Below, piece by piece: positions 9,942-18,180 of a stretch of DNA of 64,000 nt; position 1 is the first letter of the stretch, and every line of letters starts with the position of its first letter. Both the position numbers and the translations under genes were made by a program. The notes under the pieces were generated by a model. It saw nothing but the letters and a program-made list of their open reading frames with translations, made no database searches and was not told the origin of the DNA. The stretch comes from Streptococcus sp. zg-86 (GTDB lineage Bacteria > Bacillota > Bacilli > Lactobacillales > Streptococcaceae). The stretch covers positions 682,001 through 746,000 of the forward strand of contig NZ_CP072115.1 in NCBI RefSeq assembly GCF_017639855.1, given 5' to 3'.

Positions 9942-11243
9942 ATGAAAAAGAAAAAATACTTATTATTTGCTCTTCTTTGTGCAGTCGGTTTGAGTTTCTA
10001 TTCTGTAAAGGCAGAAGCAGAAACAACTGTTTACCGATTATATAACAAAGACAATGGTGAACATTTATATACCACAGATAAAAATGAAAAAGATGTGTTG
10101 TTTAGCTCACATGGTTGGGGATACGAAGGAGAGGCTTGGTATGCTCCAGATAGTGGAGAGGGTGTACCAGTTTATCGCTTGTATAATCCTAGCCTTCAAA
10201 ATCATTTGTATACAACTGATCAAAATGAAGTTACTGTCTTGACAACCAAGCATGGTTGGAAAATGGATAACAATGGTCAGCCAGTCTTTTATTCTGGAGG
10301 TTCTGCTAGCATTTATCGTGTATATAATAAAAATTTAAGAGGCCTTCATCATTTAACGACAGATACAAACGAATATAAGGTTTTACCGAGTCATGGCTGG
10401 AGCCAAGAAGGTATTAAATTAAATGCCCTCCGTGTTGGTATTCCTATTAAAACTCAGTACCATGAGGCTATGCAGGCGAACAATACAAAACCTACTAAAG
10501 ATGTAGCAGTTGTGAATAAGGATGAAGAGACAAAGGAAAAGCCTTTGCCGACAGTTTTGCCAACTGGCCACCAGACAATTGAAAATACACCTTCGAAATT
10601 AACGATTGAAGCGGATGTTACCCTAAGTGGTAGTGGAACTGGTTATCATGCCAAACTGGTTATGGTTACACCAACTTCAGGAATTAGTTTTGGATTGCAA
10701 TATGATCTTGGTGCAGTAGCACCGTATTCTGGACAAACAGCCTTTCTAATTGAAAATATTGGTAGCAATAATCCAGGTGAGCAACACTATCACCGTGCTA
10801 ATTATTTCGCAAACTTGAATACGACCTACCATCTTATGTTGACATTACAAGAGGACGGTTCGTATGTCGGTTACGTAAATGGTGCAGAAGTTATTCGTGG
10901 TCGCAATCCTGTGTTAGCAAATCGCCAAGATATCTATCTCCGTGTTGAAGGGGCTGCTCGTAGATCAGGAGACTCTGTCAACGCTCGATTTAGTAATATT
11001 AAATTGAAGGCAGGTAGCCAATACATTCCGACTAAAACTTGGACAGGAACGCCACAATTTAACCGTGACAATGGTATCATGACGAAAATGGATAATCAGC
11101 TGGTTCCAAATACCGCAGCAGCGGCACGTCTGATGCCAGGAACAATCGAGTTTTCCGGTTCATTGACAGGTCTACCTCTTGGTACGGATTGGGATACACA
11201 AGGTTATTATGACAAAGCTTCTGGTCTAGTTCAATTCTATTAA
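9942..11243 (+). CDS. secreted protein with three DUF5648-type repeats and a lectin-like C-domain
   Basis: A signal peptide (KKKKYLLFALLCAVGLSFYS, cleaved near AEAE) is followed by three repeats of about 45 residues with the pattern VYRLYN...HLYTTD.NE...LSSHGWGYEG (residues about 30-165). These resemble DUF5648 repeats of wall hydrolases and surface adhesins. After a charged linker (about 170-205), the last 230 residues look like a concanavalin-type beta-sandwich (LTIEADVTLSG, YLRVEGAAR, FSNIKLKAG). No LPXTG or catalytic motif is seen. It is probably a secreted glycan-binding protein; its ligand is unknown. It has its own promoter and terminator. Confidence 0.8.
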   Translation: MKKKKYLLFALLCAVGLSFYSVKAEAETTVYRLYNKDNGEHLYTTDKNEKDVLFSSHGWGYEGEAWYAPDSGEGVPVYRLYNPSLQNHLYTTDQNEVTVLTTKHGWKMDNNGQPVFYSGGSASIYRVYNKNLRGLHHLTTDTNEYKVLPSHGWSQEGIKLNALRVGIPIKTQYHEAMQANNTKPTKDVAVVNKDEETKEKPLPTVLPTGHQTIENTPSKLTIEADVTLSGSGTGYHAKLVMVTPTSGISFGLQYDLGAVAPYSGQTAFLIENIGSNNPGEQHYHRANYFANLNTTYHLMLTLQEDGSYVGYVNGAEVIRGRNPVLANRQDIYLRVEGAARRSGDSVNARFSNIKLKAGSQYIPTKTWTGTPQFNRDNGIMTKMDNQLVPNTAAAARLMPGTIEFSGSLTGLPLGTDWDTQGYYDKASGLVQFY

Positions 11244-11263
11244 AATCTAGTTGAATGATGTAT

Positions 11264-11309
11264 AAAAAAGATTGAGGAGAACATATTGTTGACTCTTCAA
11301 TCTTTTTTG
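11264..11309 (+). terminator. intrinsic terminator
   Basis: AAAAGATTGAGGAG pairs with CTCTTCAATCTTTT (one G-U pair) and is followed by a T-run; it ends the lectin-like gene. Confidence 0.8.
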
Positions 11310-11495
11310 TTATATGAGAAAACGATCCATTACCTGAGATGACGTCTAGCTTATTAGAAATAGATGAGCTGTCTTGGCTGTTTTTTTAGTTTGATAAAGC
11401 AGACAAAATACCTAAGGATAGCAAATTTTGATATTTAGTAAGTCTCAAATGAATTTTTTTTGACTTTATGCTAAAATAGTAGGAGGAGGAGTGAA

Positions 11496-11972
11496 ATGAT
11501 TAAGATATTTGGTCGGATTCGATACCACTGGCAGCCAGAATTATCCTGGTCGATTATTTATTGGTCCTTAGCTATTACTCCTGCTTTTCTGGCCTTATCG
11601 CTAATCTTAGAAAGACTACGTATATCGGATACGATTATTCAGCTATTTGTCCTAGTTATTGTCATGTTTGGAATAGGCTGGCATCGGTATTTTGTGATTG
11701 AGGAAGACCATTTAAAAATTGCCTCGGCGAATCCATTTGCCACAAAGAAAATTCAGATCGCAACCATTTCCAAAATAGAGGTGACCTATCTGTTTATCAA
11801 GCTCTTTTCGCAAGAATTTCCTGAGGGAAAAATTTACTATATACGTAAATGGCCTAAGAAGTATTTTATCAATGCTCTGGCTCTGAATCCCCGTTTTCAA
11901 GGGGAAATCGTCTTAACCGATCATTTGATTACGCAAGACTATTTTGAAGAATACTATGCGAATAAAGATTAG
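11496..11972 (+). CDS. ebsA: EbsA family membrane protein
   Basis: Small protein (158 aa) with two N-terminal transmembrane helices (about 20-60) followed by a soluble PH-like domain. The position next to a ferredoxin gene, before the LysM gene and cmk, is the usual streptococcal place for EbsA, and the residue pattern (RYHWQPELSWSIIYW) fits that family. Its biochemical role is not established; enterococcal EbsA was named for a link to aggregation substance. AGGAGGAG gives a strong ribosome site, with TGCTAAAAT as the likely extended -10 upstream. It abuts the convergent ferredoxin gene with no spacer. Confidence 0.75.
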   Translation: MIKIFGRIRYHWQPELSWSIIYWSLAITPAFLALSLILERLRISDTIIQLFVLVIVMFGIGWHRYFVIEEDHLKIASANPFATKKIQIATISKIEVTYLFIKLFSQEFPEGKIYYIRKWPKKYFINALALNPRFQGEIVLTDHLITQDYFEEYYANKD

Positions 11973-12170
11973 TTAGTCAGCAGAGATAGCTTTTGTAGGA
12001 CAGGATTTGGCTGCAAGAAGTGCGTCGTTTCGATTAGCAAGTTCAATCGTTGTTTCTTGATGATGGTCAGCAAACAAGACAATACCGTCATCATCATAGT
12101 CAAAAACGTCCGAAATGGTTTGACAAAGTCCACAAGCAATACATTTTTCTGGATAAAGTTTGATTTTCAT
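11973..12170 (-). CDS. fer: single-cluster ferredoxin
   Basis: Small 65-aa ferredoxin of the [4Fe-4S] type. Three ligands lie in CIACGLC near the N-terminus and the fourth is in the C-terminal CP of SCPTKAI. It carries electrons in the cytoplasm; the partner is not evident. No Shine-Dalgarno is visible before the ATG, and a consensus-spaced promoter places the transcript start at the ATG itself. It converges on ebsA with adjacent stop codons. Confidence 0.9.
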   Translation of the reverse strand: MKIKLYPEKCIACGLCQTISDVFDYDDDGIVLFADHHQETTIELANRNDALLAAKSCPTKAISAD

Positions 12171-12176
12171 ATTATT

Positions 12177-12205
12177 ATTGTAATGAGATTTTATAAAAAA
12201 AACAA
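12177..12205 (-). promoter_or_regulatory. promoter of fer, predicted leaderless start
   Basis: On the minus strand, TTGTTT, 17 bp, TACAAT, then six bases (AATAAT) and the ATG. The expected +1 is the A of the start codon. Confidence 0.55.
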
Positions 12206-12220
12206 GGAGAAAGTTTAGTC

Positions 12221-12718
12221 ATGTCACAAGAACCGTGGAATGAGGAAATTTATGATTCTACTGAAAAAAGTAGAAAAAGTAGAACAAGTAAAGGCAATTC
12301 AGGTACGAGGGTACTGACAGTCTTAGCGATTTTGTTTCTATTTATCGTGATTATTACAACAATTGCAATGGTTTATTTATCTCATGGTGGTAGTGAAACA
12401 GATGCCAATCATGAATTTTATAATACAAGCCAATCTGCAGAGCAAAGTACTGGACAGTCTGTTGCAGCAACTTCTGAAAGTAGCCAAGTAGCTTCGTCTA
12501 CCAGTGAATCACAAAGTAGTTCAGCTACAACCCAAGAATCATCGACTGCAGCAGCTACTGGTGAGACAATTACTGTTCAGGCAGGTGAAGGGGCAGGATC
12601 GATTGCAGCACGTGCAGGTATTTCAATTGAAGAACTGGAACGCTTGAATCCAGATAAAATGACAGGTCCTGGTGGGACTTGGTGGGCAAACCCAGGTGAT
12701 CTTGTAAAAATTAAGTAA
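12221..12718 (+). CDS. LysM-domain surface protein (SAG1386/EF1546-like)
   Basis: Layout (165 aa): a charged cytoplasmic N-terminus, one transmembrane helix (about 29-50, LTVLAILFLFIVIITTIAMVY), a Ser/Thr/Gln-rich wall-spanning linker (about 60-115) and a C-terminal LysM-like module (TITVQAGEGAGSIAARAGIS...LVKIK) that should bind peptidoglycan. AAGGAG precedes the ATG. It lies eight bases before cmk, so the two are probably co-transcribed, a conserved pairing in streptococci and enterococci. No enzymatic domain is present. Confidence 0.85.
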   Translation: MSQEPWNEEIYDSTEKSRKSRTSKGNSGTRVLTVLAILFLFIVIITTIAMVYLSHGGSETDANHEFYNTSQSAEQSTGQSVAATSESSQVASSTSESQSSSATTQESSTAAATGETITVQAGEGAGSIAARAGISIEELERLNPDKMTGPGGTWWANPGDLVKIK

Positions 12719-12726
12719 GAGGAATT

Positions 12727-13413
12727 ATGAAATCAATTCAAATTGCCATTGATGGCCCAGCTTCTAGTGGAAAAAGTACCGTTGCAAAGATTATTGCAAA
12801 AGCCTTTGATTATACTTATTTGGATACAGGAGCCATGTACCGTGCGGTAACCTATCTAGCTCTCCGTCACCAATTGACCCAAGATGATACAGCAGAAATT
12901 CTTTCTTTGTTGGAGGAACATCCGATTGCCTTTGGGCGAAACAAGGAGGGAGAGCAGTTGGTATTTGTTGGAGATGTTGACATTACTCATGCGATTCGTG
13001 AACATCAAGTGACGAATAATGTCTCATGGGTGTCTGCCCTTGCCCCAATTCGTGAGAAATTGGTTGATTTGCAACGCAAGATTGCCGTACAAGGTGGTAT
13101 TGTGATGGATGGTCGTGATATTGGAACCGTTGTTCTTCCAGAAGCAGAATTAAAAGTTTTCTTAGTCGCTTCAGTCGAAGAAAGAGCCTTACGCCGCTTT
13201 AGGGAAAATCAGGAAAAAGGTATTCCAACTGACCTAGAACGCTTGAAAGAAGAGATTGCTCTTCGAGATTATAAAGATAGCACGAGAGCTGTTTCACCTC
13301 TGAAAGCGGCAGATGATGCCATTACATTTGATACGACAGGGGTGTCGATTGAGGGTGTGGTTGAATTTATTTCAGAAAAAGCGAAAGAAATCCTTGACAA
13401 GCAGAGTAACTAA
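12727..13413 (+). CDS. cmk: cytidylate kinase
   Basis: Phosphorylates CMP and dCMP with ATP in pyrimidine nucleotide metabolism. The P-loop GPASSGKST (about 10-18), the YLDTGAMYRA nucleoside motif and MDGRDIGTVVLP are diagnostic; the length (228 aa) is standard. AGAGGAATT is its ribosome site. Its 3' end contains the -35 of the infC promoter (TTGACA within the codons for LDKQ), so the infC operon starts inside cmk. Confidence 0.97.
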   Translation: MKSIQIAIDGPASSGKSTVAKIIAKAFDYTYLDTGAMYRAVTYLALRHQLTQDDTAEILSLLEEHPIAFGRNKEGEQLVFVGDVDITHAIREHQVTNNVSWVSALAPIREKLVDLQRKIAVQGGIVMDGRDIGTVVLPEAELKVFLVASVEERALRRFRENQEKGIPTDLERLKEEIALRDYKDSTRAVSPLKAADDAITFDTTGVSIEGVVEFISEKAKEILDKQSN

Positions 13414-13422
13414 TGGTATACT
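13394..13422 (+). promoter_or_regulatory. infC-rpmI-rplT promoter
   Basis: TTGACA, 17 bp, TATACT with extended TGG. The -35 overlaps the end of cmk; the transcript should start near 13429. Confidence 0.85.
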
Positions 13423-13428
13423 ACTAAC

Positions 13429-13570
13429 ATTGAGAAAAGCAGAAGTGAGAGCTTCTCGCCTTGCGACTAACGTTGTCTGGCTCTACGTGTTAAGTTTTCT
13501 TCGGAAAGATAATGATGTAGTGATGGACTTGTGTTAGCAAGTCCGTTTCGTTTTTCTCGAAAAAAATAAA
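13429..13570 (+). promoter_or_regulatory. infC operon leader with attenuator (L20-leader type)
   Basis: A leader of about 145 nt ends in an intrinsic terminator, GGACTTG/CAAGTCC followed by TTTCGTTTTT (13525-13555), just before the infC ribosome site. In Firmicutes this operon is autoregulated by ribosomal protein L20 binding the leader and promoting termination. The position and terminator fit. I did not verify the L20-binding fold. Confidence 0.7.
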
Positions 13571-13575
13571 ATGAG

Positions 13576-14106
13576 GTGAAAGCCATAGCAAAGCAAGATT
13601 TGTTCATCAATGATGAAATTCGTGTGCGTGAAGTTCGTCTTATCGGTCTCGAGGGTGAACAGTTAGGAATTAAACAACTCAACGAAGCCCAAGCGATAGC
13701 TGATAGTGCTAACGTTGATTTAGTGTTGATTCAACCGCAAGCTAAACCACCTGTTGCGAAAATTATGGACTATGGTAAGTTCAAATTTGAGTATCAGAAA
13801 AAACAAAAAGAGCAACGCAAAAAACAAAGCGTTGTGACGGTCAAGGAAGTACGTCTCAGTCCGACCATTGATAAGGGAGACTTTGATACGAAACTTCGTA
13901 ATGCCCGTAAATTCCTTGAAAAAGGAAATAAAGTGAAAGTATCGATTCGTTTTAAAGGACGGATGATTACTCACAAGGAAGTTGGAGCGAAAGTCTTGGC
14001 AGAGTTTGCTGAAGCAACGCAAGACATTGCGATTATTGAGCAAAGAGCTAAGATGGATGGACGTCAGATGTTCATGCAACTTGCACCAGCTTCAGAGAAA
14101 AAATAG
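13576..14106 (+). CDS. infC: translation initiation factor IF-3
   Basis: IF-3 keeps ribosomal subunits apart and proofreads start codons. Family sequences include INDEIRVREVRLI, PPVAKIMDYGKFKFE and the C-domain VKVSIRFKGRMITH. The GTG at 13576 sits inside the Shine-Dalgarno GAGGTGA (13573-13579), so it is an unlikely start. An in-frame ATA at 13585 has ideal 5-nt spacing and would give M-AKQDLFIN. Non-AUG starts such as AUU are a known infC autoregulation device. The true product is therefore probably 173 aa. Confidence 0.95.
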   Translation: MKAIAKQDLFINDEIRVREVRLIGLEGEQLGIKQLNEAQAIADSANVDLVLIQPQAKPPVAKIMDYGKFKFEYQKKQKEQRKKQSVVTVKEVRLSPTIDKGDFDTKLRNARKFLEKGNKVKVSIRFKGRMITHKEVGAKVLAEFAEATQDIAIIEQRAKMDGRQMFMQLAPASEKK

Positions 14107-14132
14107 GCTTACTAAGCAAAAGGAGAATTAAA

Positions 14133-14333
14133 ATGCCAAAACAAAAAACTCACCGCGCATCAGCTAAACGTTTCAAACGTACAGGTTCTGGTGGATTGAA
14201 ACGCTTCCGCGCTTATACTTCACACCGTTTCCACGGAAAAACTAAAAAACAACGTCGTCACCTTCGTAAAGCAGCAATGGTACATTCAGGTGACTTCAAA
14301 CGTATCAAAGCAATGCTTACAGGACTTAAATAA
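14133..14333 (+). CDS. rpmI: 50S ribosomal protein L35
   Basis: Basic 66-aa protein with the L35 pattern MPKQKTHRASAKRFKRTGSG and HGKTKKQRRHLRK. AAGGAG precedes its ATG. It is the middle gene of the infC operon. Confidence 0.97.
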   Translation: MPKQKTHRASAKRFKRTGSGGLKRFRAYTSHRFHGKTKKQRRHLRKAAMVHSGDFKRIKAMLTGLK

Positions 14334-14376
14334 GTCGAACTACTAGAAATTAGAGAATTATTCGGAGGAAAATTAA

Positions 14377-14736
14377 ATGGCACGTGTTAAAGGTGGCGTT
14401 GTATCACGCAAACGCCGTAAACGTATTTTAAAATTAGCTAAAGGTTACTATGGTGCAAAACACATCTTGTTCCGTACTGCAAAAGAACAAGTAATGAACT
14501 CTTACTACTATGCATACCGTGACCGTCGTCAGAAAAAACGTGATTTCCGCAAATTGTGGATTACTCGTATCAATGCGGCAGCTCGTATGAACGGTTTGTC
14601 ATACTCACAATTGATGCATGGTTTGAAATTGGCTGAAATTGAAGTAAACCGTAAAATGTTGGCTGACCTTGCTGTAAATGACGCAGCTGCTTTCACAGCA
14701 CTTGCAGATGCAGCAAAAGCTAAACTCGGTAAATAA
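14377..14736 (+). CDS. rplT: 50S ribosomal protein L20
   Basis: L20 (119 aa) binds 23S rRNA early in 50S assembly and is the expected autoregulator of this operon. RVKGGVVSRKRRKRILKLAK and YYYAYRDRRQKKRDFR are typical. It is preceded by CGGAGG and followed by a terminator, so the operon ends here. Confidence 0.97.
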   Translation: MARVKGGVVSRKRRKRILKLAKGYYGAKHILFRTAKEQVMNSYYYAYRDRRQKKRDFRKLWITRINAAARMNGLSYSQLMHGLKLAEIEVNRKMLADLAVNDAAAFTALADAAKAKLGK

Positions 14737-14737
14737 T

Positions 14738-14770
14738 GAAAAAAGATGGGAGGAATCTCATCTTTTTTTT
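14738..14770 (+). terminator. terminator of the infC operon
   Basis: AAAGATGGGA pairs with TCTCATCTTT (one G-U pair), with a run of eight T. Confidence 0.85.
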
Positions 14771-14886
14771 GCGGAAATAGGAGGAAGACAGATGATCCGC
14801 TGGATATTTTTTGATGTAGGGTAAGCGCTCCATAACGAGGTATATTGAAAAACATTCCAAAGTCTGGACGGACTCTGGAATGTTTT

Positions 14887-16399
14887 CTATTTACAGTTGT
14901 TTTGAATACTTTCCGCCCACGGTAAATAAGCCTCTAGAACGTTCTTATTTGCGAGGCTTTCCTCACTAGGAAGATGTTCTAGAAGATAAGTCATGTATTT
15001 CTCAGTGTTGAGATCATGACGCTTAGCTGTTTCTAGTAAGCTCATGATGATGGCTGTCGCCTTAGCGCCGTCAAAGCTCTGAGAAAAAAGCCAGTTCTTA
15101 CGCCCCATAACCAAGGTCTTCATAGCCCTCTCTGCTATGTTGTTGGACAAGACTAGATTGCCGTCCGAGAGAATCGTTCGGAAGGTGGTTTCGTATTTGA
15201 GGCTATACTCTAAGGCCATGCCCAATTTAGAACCTGATAAAACAGCCTGCTCACGACACCAGTCGAAGAACTCATCCATCAAGGGAGCTAACTCTGCCTG
15301 GCGTTTATGTAGTCGCTCTTCAGTAGAGAGGTCAACCCAGTCATTCTCCAAAGCAAATAAGCGGTCGCAATACCTTAATCCCTTAGCTCCTAAAGAGGTC
15401 TTGTCTGCCTTCTTAGGCGTCGCCTCGAAGAACTTTCTTCTGACATGAGCCCAACAACCAACTAGCTGAGCTTTGTCTAACTGCCTATATGCCGACCACA
15501 TATCACAATGTACATAGCCTGTGTAATCTCCAAGAAACTCCTTCACAACCAAGCCACTCCGCCCTTTATCGTGATGATAAAGAGTGATTCCCTGTTCTTC
15601 ATGCTTCCCAGACAAGAAGGTCCAGTAAAAGGTCAACTGGCTATCATTTTCCAAGACCTTATAAGAAGTCTCATCCGCATGGAGAATGGGCTGTTCTAGT
15701 AATTTCTCGTGCAGAAGATCATAAATCGGCTCGAAATAATACTGACTAGACTTGATGTGCCAATTAGCGATTTCTTTCCGTGTGATAGGCAAGCCAAGTT
15801 TATTCCAATCCTCTTCTTGGCGGTAGTTCGGTACCTTGAGATTGAATTTCTGATGAATCGTATGAGCGATGATGGAGGCTGACCCAAAGCTATGTGCTAA
15901 AGGGGCTTTAGGGACGGGAGCTTTGACAATCTTATCACTGAGATTCTTCTCGCTACACGCCTGACATTTGTAAGCATGTTGGACATGATCAATCCGCTTC
16001 AATTGCGCAGGAATAAAGATTAATTCTTGACGTTGGACGGTTGAACCAATCTCTTTCAACTGACCGTGACAGTCTGGACAAGTGCAGTCTTCGCCTTTTA
16101 GTTCATGATGAACCATCTCTGGAGTGAATTGACTAAAAATAGCCTGACGAATTCCCTTGGTTTTCTTACGTTTATAGGTAATCGTTTCTGTGTCACCTGG
16201 GCAAGTTAGCGTCTTCTTCAGGAAGTGGTTCTTCTTCGAAGAGACTTAGCTGACCAGGTTGATACACAACCTTTTCTGATGACTTGCCATAGAGCTTTTG
16301 TGTCAGATAAGCTACTTGTTCACGAAGGAGAGCAAGTTCATTTGTGAGTTGTTGGTTAACAGCTGCTTGTTGTTTAATAATGGCTAATAACTCTTCCAT
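14887..16399 (-). pseudogene. tnpC: IS66 transposase TnpC, frameshifted
   Basis: DDE transposase of IS66 in two frames. The N-terminal 68 codons (16399-16193: coiled-coil LLREQVAYLTQKLYGKSSEK) run into a stop. The rest, including the zinc-ribbon CPDC...CQAC and the DDE core (HADETSY, HCDMWSAYRQL, NNIAERAMK), continues in another frame. Removing one base from the GGG run at 16199-16201 would join them through LPGDTETITYKRKKTKG. Either the transposase is dead or a sequencing error or programmed frameshift is involved. Confidence 0.88.
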
Positions 16400-16448
16400 A
16401 GTCTCACCCTCCAGTTTTCTTTATTATACCGAAAAGAAAGCCATGATT

Positions 16449-16799
16449 TCAATAGAAATCACGACTGTTTGTAGGGTTTATTTTAGGGCTTATCGAAAAT
16501 CCCTTCATCAGCCAGTCTACTTGTTCAGGTGTCAGGGCTTTGACCTCGTTTTCATTACTCGGCCAGGTCAGTTTCCCGTTCTCGAAACGCTTATAGAGTA
16601 GCCAAAATCCTTGACCATCCCAATAAAGGGCCTTGAAACGATCTTTGCGGCCACCACAGAAGAGAAAAACTTGACCAGAAAAGGGATCTAATTCAAATTG
16701 ACGTTTAATAAGATAAGCGAGCGAGTCAATACCTTGTCTCATATCCGTTTTCCCGCAGACAAGATAGACCTTGCCTAGATCACTGAGATGAATCGCCAT
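16449..16799 (-). CDS. tnpB: IS66 accessory protein TnpB
   Basis: IS66 Orf2 family (116 aa), required with TnpA and TnpC for transposition; function otherwise unclear. Family motifs: VYLVCGKTDMRQGIDSLA, FLFCGGRKDRFKALYWDGQGF and LTPEQVDWLMKG. It overlaps the end of tnpA by 20 bp, consistent with coupled translation. Confidence 0.93.
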   Translation of the reverse strand: MAIHLSDLGKVYLVCGKTDMRQGIDSLAYLIKRQFELDPFSGQVFLFCGGRKDRFKALYWDGQGFWLLYKRFENGKLTWPSNENEVKALTPEQVDWLMKGFSISPKINPTNSRDFY

Positions 16800-16965
16800 A
16801 GAGCAATACCTTATCTAAAATAGTTTCCAGTGTTTCTTGATGAAGAGATTGGAACAAGCTTAGTTCAACTCTTCCAATACGCATTTTCAGCACCATCTCG
16901 TTTTTGTTTTTCTTATCAAAACGACGAGATTGGGGCGTTTCCAAAGGAACAATAGGTTGTGACAT
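16780..16965 (-). CDS. tnpA: IS66 TnpA-like small protein
   Basis: Short basic protein (61 aa from ATG 16965) at the first position of the IS66 operon. GGAGG lies eight bases before this ATG, so the upstream TTG at 16980 is less likely. The sequence RFDKKNKNEMVLKMRIGRVELSLF is shorter than typical TnpA with its helix-turn-helix, but position and overlap with tnpB fit. Confidence 0.75.
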   Translation of the reverse strand: MSQPIVPLETPQSRRFDKKNKNEMVLKMRIGRVELSLFQSLHQETLETILDKVLLYGDSSQ

Positions 16966-17683
16966 CACAATAGCCTCCAATTCTGTTTTCTACTAACAGT
17001 ATACTGGAGGAGTGAGAGGATTACTAGATACCTCGTTATGGAGCGCTTACGATGTAGGGTCGACTTTGATAGATGAAACAGTCTCTTATCGGCGATTTGC
17101 AAATGAGTGTGCACTGGTTCTACGTAGTCATGGAAAGCAGGTGTCTGCGGCAGAATTTTTAGAAAAAATGAAAGAGATAGCAGCACTTGGAGAAGCCCCT
17201 ATCAGAAGTGCCTGGTCTTGGTATGGTTTGCCAGCCAGTCTACGTCCTAGATGGAAGCATGTGGATGAGATACTCTATCCAGATGTCATTCCGACTTTGA
17301 ACTATCTTAGCCAGTTCTATCACTTGGGGATTATTGCTAATCAAGGACGAGGCTTAGAGGAGCGATTGGAAGTATTTGGGATTCGCCATTTCTTTGATAG
17401 AATTATCTGTTCAGAAGAGATTGGTTATAAAAAGCCTAATCGAGCGATTTTTGATGTTGCGTTAGCGGATGCGAATTGTAGAGCTGAAGATGCTATTTAT
17501 ATCGGAGATCGCATGGACAATGATATTCTGCCCGCAAAGGCAGTAGGAATGCGAACGGTACATATTTTACAAGGAATCGGACCACGTGACTGTCCAAATA
17601 CAAGACTAGAAAGTGATATCACGATTCAGCAGTTGAGCGACCTTTGCTCCTTATTTTAGGATGCCTGTCCTAAACGGGGTAGT

Positions 17684-17846
17684 ATAGTGAATTGAATAAA
17701 GGTTAGGACATCGTTCAGTCGCTTTGCTTCAATAGTCCAGTGGACTGTTGAAGGTTAGAAATAGGGATTATGGAGTAAGTCTCAATTAACGCCAGTTTTA
17801 TCTGCAGCTCTTTGCCTTGTCCTATTCCTTTCTCAATTCACTATAT
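17684..17846. repeat. MITE B, copy 1 (uninterrupted)
   Basis: A 163-bp element with imperfect terminal inverted repeats of about 27 bp (TATAGTGAATTGAATAAAGG at one end; the reverse complement of the other end reads TATAGTGAATTGAGAAAGGA) and TA at both tips. It has no coding capacity. The interior (CAGTCGCTTTGCTTCAATAG, GTCCAGTGGAC hairpin) recurs inverted at 39.85-40.10 kb. Confidence 0.75.
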
Positions 17847-17994
17847 TTTCTGTATCTGATCAGCAGTAGAATAATAATCTCAACTAGAGAGTATTTTCTA
17901 TGCTTATTTTAAATAGAAATTACAGTAAAATGTGAAATAAATAGGCAAAAAACAAAACTGGCAAAAACGAAATTTTAAGTGAGAAAAACTCGTA

Positions 17995-18042
17995 AAAAAC
18001 GCATAAAATCAAGGTTTCTAAAAACTGATTTTATGCGTTTTT
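17995..18042. terminator. bidirectional intrinsic terminator
   Basis: AAAAACGCATAAAATCA pairs perfectly with TGATTTTATGCGTTTTT (17 bp), giving a T-run in both directions. It serves the HAD remnant and the convergent LtaS-type gene. Confidence 0.85.
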
Positions 18043-18180
18043 ACACTATTTGAAGACTTTCTGTCCAGCCTAGTTACATTTTCTAACAACAGGTGCATCA
18101 TTTATTGATAGCTGAGCGGAGTAAGAACGGAATGAGGATAACGGGTTTCTATGTTATCATCGTTATCGAATGTTATTCCC

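Larger units (their letters stand above)
14821..17050. mobile_element. IS66-family insertion sequence
   Basis: A 2230-bp element with perfect 23-bp terminal inverted repeats beginning GTAAGCGCTCCATAAC at both ends, flanked by the 8-bp duplication GATGTAGG (14813-14820, 17051-17058). Eight bases is the usual IS66 duplication. It carries tnpA, tnpB and a frameshifted tnpC on the minus strand. Confidence 0.95.
14792..17659 (+). pseudogene. HAD-like phosphatase gene split by IS66
   Basis: The first ten codons (MIRWIFFDVG, 14792-14820 and onward after the element) and the remainder from 17051 form one HAD hydrolase of about 209 aa: motif I FFDVGST, motif II as IIANQGRG, Lys in EIGYKKPNRAIF and acidic motif YIGDRMDNDI. 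The 2230-bp element sits right after motif I codons, duplicating GATGTAGG. AGGAGG precedes the original ATG. A GTG at 17012 inside the IS end could restart a fusion that keeps DVGST because the target duplication restores it; whether it is expressed is unknown. Confidence 0.88.

Noticed and set aside
13720..14079. 119-codon frame opposite infC
   Set aside because: Antisense shadow of infC with Phe/Leu/Asn-rich composition typical of reversed coding sequence.
15137..15448. 103-codon frame opposite IS66 tnpC
   Set aside because: Shadow of the transposase; no ribosome site.
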